64,000 nucleotides of DNA, taken from Engelhardtia mirabilis. GTDB lineage: Bacteria > Planctomycetota > UBA1135 > GCA-002686595. The stretch covers positions 4,030,001 to 4,094,000 of the forward strand of contig CP036296.1 of NCBI GenBank assembly GCA_007751255.1, given 5' to 3'. Positions 60,429-64,000 of this stretch are shown here, piece after piece (positions within the stretch are counted from its first letter, which is position 1; the number at the start of each line of letters is the position of its first letter). Below the pieces are notes generated by a model. That model had not been told where the DNA came from. It saw only the letters and a list, made by a program, of their open reading frames with translations, and did no database searches. The translations under genes were made by a program, and so were the position numbers.

Positions 60429-62648
60429 TCAGCTCGAACTGCCGTCGCCGGCGGCGGCAAAGCCCGGGAGCTGGGCTCGGCTCCAGGCGGCCCCGTCGGC
60501 GCGCGGAATCACGATCCGCAGCCGTCCGTCCAGGAAGGGCGCCTTGGCGCCGCCGCGCATCGTCGAACCATCGAACAGGTCGATCGTCAGGGTCTCATCC
60601 TTCAGGTCGAGGCGCATGCGGTCGGCGAACAGGTGCCGCTGGGTGCGTCCCTGATCGTCGCGCACCTCGAAGTGCACGTCGTGCCACTCCTCGTCCACGA
60701 TCCCGCCGAGCCAGGCCAGGTGGTAGCCGCTGCCGGCGGGCTCGCGCGCGAGCAGCCCGTTGATCGTCGAGCGCACCATGGGCAGGGACCATCGCCCGTC
60801 GTCGATCACCCGCGCCAGGGCCTCCGACATGAACAGCTCGGGCAGCGCGTCCATGAAGGGCTCGGGGTCCACGTGGCGCAACTCGATGCGGTGGCGGCCG
60901 TTCTCGAAGGGCAGGCGCCGCCCGCCCTCGGAACGATAGCCCTGCTCGAGCATCAAGGTCAGGCTGCGGCCGGAGCGACTCCCTTCGAGCCACATCCGCG
61001 CGGCGTAGATACCGCCCGTCAGGCGGCCGCGGTCGTCGACGGTGCGAAACACCACGGGGCCGGTGCCGATCGACTCGGGCGGTTCGGTCGTCTCGTCGGG
61101 CACCTCGATCACTTCGGGCAGGGCCACACTGGCCATGGCGGCCGCGAGGCGGCCGTCTTCGTCGGCGTTCCCCGTGAACGACTCCTGCACCGCATCCCGA
61201 CCCGGCACGTTCTCGGCCACGTCGGAGAACGGCGCACCCTGCTCGGCCCCAGGGTCCGGCGCGCCAGGTTGTACGGGGCCGGCGATCACATCCCCCGCCA
61301 CGTCGATGCCCGCCGCGTGTTGCGCCCCGCCGGAACCGGGCTCGCCCGGCGCCGCGTCGAGGTCCGGCGCGCCCGCAAGTGCGCCGACCACTTCCGTGTC
61401 CGGTGCCGCGTCGGGACCGGGCGCACCGGGGATCTGCTCGTCAACTCGGCTCGAGTCCGCAGTGGAGGCATCCGCCCCGGTATCGACCGCCGGCAGGCCA
61501 CCATCGAGGGCGGCCAGGGCGCCCGCCAAGGTGTTCGAGTCGTCGCCGGCTGCCTCGTCCTCGACGACGGGCTGGGCGAAGATCAACTGGCCTGCTTCCA
61601 GGAGCTCCACGCCCCAGATGCCCTCCGACCGCAACAGGTTGTTGAGGCGTCGCGCACGGGTGGCGCTGGCCTCGCGCGCCGCGACGACCTCGGCCGCCTC
61701 GATGGCGACCGCGGGGTCCGGCTCCACAGCCTCTTCGACCTCCGGCTCGAGGGGCGGAAGGTCGAGCAGGGCGCGCAACTGCTGTTCCAGGGGCCCCATG
61801 TCGGTCAGACCCGCGAGCACCCGTTGATGCTCGATGAAGGCCATCTCGCGGTCGATGCGCGAAGTCTCCATGCGCCCGAGTTCACCGTTCAGGCGCGCAA
61901 CTTGAGCCTCGAGTTGCGCCACGCGCTCCAAGGCACCGTCGAGGTCGAGGGCGGCGGTCCCGTCCGGCTCGACGCGCTCGGCGCGCGGCTCGGTGCCCGC
62001 CGTCGATCCCGCCGTCGATCCCGCCGTCGTCGCCGTCACCACCGCCAGGCTGCGAGGCAGGTGGTCGGCACGCTCCTCGCTCTGGGCGAGGGTCCAGTCG
62101 GCGACCTCGGGGAAGGTCGACTCCAACCCGACCAGGGTGCCCTCGCCGCTGGGCGGTCGACCCCAGAGGGCCAGTTGGAGGCCGGAGCCCGACGTCAGCG
62201 CGGTGCTCGGCGGCGCCAGTAGCGCGCCCACCGCGCCGCGATCGCCCTCGACCTCGGGCAGCGCCAGGTCGGATCCGGTCCCTGTCACGCGGAGGGCACT
62301 CCAGTCGATCGAGAGCGGTTCGGACTCGCCTTCGAGCCCGAGTTCCAGGCGGAAGGGTTCGCCCCCCACAAGTCCCAGGCTGCGGCGCAGGGCCTGGGCT
62401 TCGAAGGACTGACGCTCGTGGTCCGCGTGCCAGGGCGCCAGGCGCGCGACCAGGATGCGGTCCCCATCGAGCTCGAAACGACCGCGCCAGATCGTGACCT
62501 GAGGCGGCTCCTCCACCGACACGGGCGGCTCGCCGAGGCCCGACGAAGCCGCGGGCGGCCCGACCCGCAGCCACCACAGGGCAGCCACGAGGATCGGAAT
62601 CAGCAGCGCGACGGGACCGACGCGCGTGGATCGCTCGACGTCAGTCAA
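60429..62648 (-). CDS. Large membrane-anchored protein with coiled coil and low-complexity linker
   Basis: The protein has 739 residues. The start is a TTG at 62646-62648 overlapping the TGA of the HEAT-repeat gene (TTGA). One transmembrane helix follows (VGPVALLIPILVAALWWLRVG). Then a beta-rich domain, TAGS repeats (TTAGSTAGSTAGTEP), a coiled coil (LERVAQLEAQVARLNGELGRM), a long Asp/Ala/Pro/Gly-rich linker (about residues 400-520), and a C-terminal beta domain repeated in sequence style (TGGIYAARMWLEG...LTLMLEQGYR; YHLAWLGGIVDEEWHD...MRLDLKDETLTIDLFDG). I do not recognise it. It is in an operon with the HEAT-repeat protein and xseA. Confidence 0.6.
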   Translation of the reverse strand: MTDVERSTRVGPVALLIPILVAALWWLRVGPPAASSGLGEPPVSVEEPPQVTIWRGRFELDGDRILVARLAPWHADHERQSFEAQALRRSLGLVGGEPFRLELGLEGESEPLSIDWSALRVTGTGSDLALPEVEGDRGAVGALLAPPSTALTSGSGLQLALWGRPPSGEGTLVGLESTFPEVADWTLAQSEERADHLPRSLAVVTATTAGSTAGSTAGTEPRAERVEPDGTAALDLDGALERVAQLEAQVARLNGELGRMETSRIDREMAFIEHQRVLAGLTDMGPLEQQLRALLDLPPLEPEVEEAVEPDPAVAIEAAEVVAAREASATRARRLNNLLRSEGIWGVELLEAGQLIFAQPVVEDEAAGDDSNTLAGALAALDGGLPAVDTGADASTADSSRVDEQIPGAPGPDAAPDTEVVGALAGAPDLDAAPGEPGSGGAQHAAGIDVAGDVIAGPVQPGAPDPGAEQGAPFSDVAENVPGRDAVQESFTGNADEDGRLAAAMASVALPEVIEVPDETTEPPESIGTGPVVFRTVDDRGRLTGGIYAARMWLEGSRSGRSLTLMLEQGYRSEGGRRLPFENGRHRIELRHVDPEPFMDALPELFMSEALARVIDDGRWSLPMVRSTINGLLAREPAGSGYHLAWLGGIVDEEWHDVHFEVRDDQGRTQRHLFADRMRLDLKDETLTIDLFDGSTMRGGAKAPFLDGRLRIVIPRADGAAWSRAQLPGFAAAGDGSSS

Positions 62649-63496
62649 TCGGCGCGACCGGCGTCCCAGTCCTTCTTCTTGTTGTCGTTCCACCAATCTC
62701 GCCAGGCGTAGAACTCACGCTCGTCGTGTCCGGTGAGGACCTGCAGCGTGTCCCGCACGGCGGCGGAGATGGCGTCGAAGCGCTCGCGCGCCTCCTCGTA
62801 GGCCGAGCTGGCGTCCTCCCCATTGGCCAGTGCGTCCTTGAGCGGGATGATCGTCTTGAGCAGGTTCTCGACGATGTCCTTGCGGACCTTCTGATCGGCC
62901 TCGACGTAGCCGGCCAGACCCACCGAAGCGGCCGCGACCAGCTCTTCGTCCTTGTGGTCGAGCATCTCGATCAAGGGCTTCACGCCCTTCTCGGGGTGCA
63001 CGCGACCCAGGGACTTCAACACGGCCCCATGGGCGCGCAGGGTCTCGCGCAGGGCCTTGTGGTCGACGAGTTTGATCAGCGCGGGGCCCGACTCGGGCCC
63101 CATGCGTCCGAGGGCGGTGGCCGCCGCGATCTGCAGGGTGTCGCGGGGCTGGTCCTCGTCGTCGAGCAGCCGCTTGACCGTCACCGCGTCGGCGATCCCG
63201 TCGACGATCGACTCGCGATCCTTGGGTCCGCTCTCGGGAAACTCCTGGAGCAGGCTGTCGACGAGGCCGACCGCGGCCTCGTCCTGCTCGCCCTTGCGAT
63301 CGTTGTAGTGCTCCTCGAGCTGGTCGAGCAGCTTGGCGACCTCGGGCCGCTCGTCAGGCTTCGGGGCCTCACCCTCCTCCTGCGACATGCCGGCAGCCGT
63401 GAGCCCAGAGATGGGCCCCGTGACTGGGGTCAGAGGAACAGCCGTTGCCGGCGTGAGGCTGAGAAGCAGGGTCAGAAGGGTGCTCATGGCGATCAT
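62645..63496 (-). CDS. Secreted HEAT-repeat protein
   Basis: The protein has 283 residues. The signal peptide is STLLTLLLSLTPATA; the start is the ATG at 63494-63496 or three codons later at 63485-63487. At least three HEAT-type helical repeats are readable (LQIAAATALGRMGPESGPALIKLVD, LRAHGAVLKSLGRVHPEKGVKPLIEMLD, ELVAAASVGLAGYVEA). The C-terminus has a short conserved tail, EFYAWRDWWNDNKKKDWD, seen in planctomycete HEAT/PBS-lyase-type exported proteins. Probably a scaffold. The TGA overlaps the TTG start of the next gene. -10-like TAGGCT at 63530-63535. Confidence 0.75.
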   Translation of the reverse strand: MIAMSTLLTLLLSLTPATAVPLTPVTGPISGLTAAGMSQEEGEAPKPDERPEVAKLLDQLEEHYNDRKGEQDEAAVGLVDSLLQEFPESGPKDRESIVDGIADAVTVKRLLDDEDQPRDTLQIAAATALGRMGPESGPALIKLVDHKALRETLRAHGAVLKSLGRVHPEKGVKPLIEMLDHKDEELVAAASVGLAGYVEADQKVRKDIVENLLKTIIPLKDALANGEDASSAYEEARERFDAISAAVRDTLQVLTGHDEREFYAWRDWWNDNKKKDWDAGRAD

Positions 63497-63529
63497 CTAC
63501 GGAGCAGGTGGGTCGACTGCGGGTTCGCC

Positions 63530-63535
63530 AGCCTA
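63530..63535 (-). promoter_or_regulatory. -10-like TAGGCT overlapping the upstream stop codon
   Basis: Minus-strand TAGGCT lies 33 nt before the HEAT-repeat ATG (63496) and shares bases with the TAG stop at 63533-63535 of the class IV aminotransferase gene. Confidence 0.4.
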
Positions 63536-64000
63536 CATCGACGCACCCCGCCCGCGATCCTTCCCGGAGTCCGCCTTCCGCACCCGGGGCCCGACTTCCA
63601 GCTCCTCGAATCGCCGCTGGAGCGCGGCGGCCACCGGCCCGGCCGCCCCGGGCAGGTCGAGCCCCAGGCCCAGGACCTCGTCCACCGCCAGGACACCCTG
63701 TAGGGAATTGGTCAACAGGATCTCGCTGGCCCGGGCCAGCTCGGCGGGTGCGATCGCCGCCACCTCCGTTGGCAGGATCGGCCGATCGTCGGCCAGGAGC
63801 GTCGCGCGCGCGACGCCCGGCAGGCAGCCGCGGCAACTGGGCGGCGTCCGCAGGCGGCCGTCGACCACGACCCACAGGTTGGCGACGGTGGCCTCGACCC
63901 AATCGCCGTCCGTGGTCGCGAGCAGGGCGTCGTGGGCTCCGCGGGCGACGGCCCGCTCCCGCATCAACACCTTGCCCAGCCGTCCGGTGTGCTTGATCTG
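63533..64000 (-). CDS. Class IV aminotransferase / aminodeoxychorismate lyase-like, C-terminal part (runs off window)
   Basis: Only the last 155 residues are in the window. The fold-type IV PLP-enzyme blocks are IKHTGRLGKVLMRERAVARGAHDALLATTDG (the Lys of IKHT is the likely Schiff-base lysine), VEATVANLWVVVDGRL, TPPSCRGCLPGVARATLL and EILLTNSLQGVLAVDEVLG. This matches 4-amino-4-deoxychorismate lyase (PabC) or branched-chain aminotransferase; the SNLWxxxDGxLxTPP pattern is shared by both, and I cannot separate them without the N-terminus. If it is PabC it would make p-aminobenzoate for folate, linking it to the PTPS-III-like enzyme at 2397. Confidence 0.8.
   Translation of the reverse strand, partial: QIKHTGRLGKVLMRERAVARGAHDALLATTDGDWVEATVANLWVVVDGRLRTPPSCRGCLPGVARATLLADDRPILPTEVAAIAPAELARASEILLTNSLQGVLAVDEVLGLGLDLPGAAGPVAAALQRRFEELEVGPRVRKADSGKDRGRGASM

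Noticed and set aside
59412..62222. 936-codon plus-strand open frame opposite xseA and the anchored protein
   Set aside because: It spans two unrelated minus-strand genes in one frame, as expected for chance openness at high GC.

Overview
This is a high-GC, gene-dense bacterial window. The gene content suggests a planctomycete-type bacterium: lipoprotein sulfatase-like hydrolases, an arylsulfotransferase-like protein, large secreted beta-rich proteins with similar C-terminal tails, carboxypeptidase-regulatory repeats, several SGNH hydrolases, AlgI-type O-acylation and weak Shine-Dalgarno signals. That assignment is an inference; there is no rRNA here to test it. I saw no tRNA, rRNA, CRISPR array, transposase or phage gene.

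Layout. 1-3850: N-terminus of miaB, a CPA2 antiporter fused to a PTS EIIA domain, a PTPS-III-like pterin enzyme and an FkbM methyltransferase. 3979-9800: a minus-strand block of secreted or anchored proteins, with a CLCA-like metalloprotease/VWA protein, two homologous cysteine-rich mini-proteins and a 532-residue membrane-anchored protein between them. 10419-14384: eboD-like and eboA genes, with eboA translationally coupled to a squalene-cyclase-fold protein and a coiled-coil lipoprotein. 14608-20988: P5C dehydrogenase, two convergent overlapping SGNH hydrolases, an OPA-type MFS transporter and a HAD protein. 21451-23380: a decayed carboxypeptidase-regulatory-repeat gene, followed by nadA. 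24836-26376: a DUF3307/SatD pair behind a clustered CCGAAT operator-like array. 26556-30909: secreted or anchored proteins. 31052-35996: a five-gene operon (aldo/keto reductase, unknown, RmlC-like cupin, MBOAT, SGNH-like) for modifying an exported glycan or lipid. 36146-40713: three sulfatase-like lipoproteins with Thr in place of the formylglycine Cys. 41223-49585: a transglutaminase-like protein and a Cus/Czc-type metal efflux operon with a His-rich leader gene. 49726-53990: GT39-type and Dpm1-type glycosyltransferases and a degenerate sulfatase-fold protein. 54107-57815: an arylsulfotransferase and a secreted beta-propeller-like protein, convergent. 58111-64000: GT2, xseA, a large anchored protein, a HEAT-repeat protein and a class IV aminotransferase (partial).

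Two features go beyond the genes. First, two very long palindromes (36024-36142 and 55797-55909) share a 26-nt outer core (24/26 identical), while their inner arms differ and are still self-complementary. Second, a recurrent -10-like hexamer, TANNCT (often TAGACT), lies before many genes. In four cases (one a TATTTT variant) it lies only 7-9 nt from the ATG, which suggests leaderless transcripts. Stop/start overlaps of the ATGA, GTGA and TTGA type are frequent and show translational coupling, twice with a rare TTG start.
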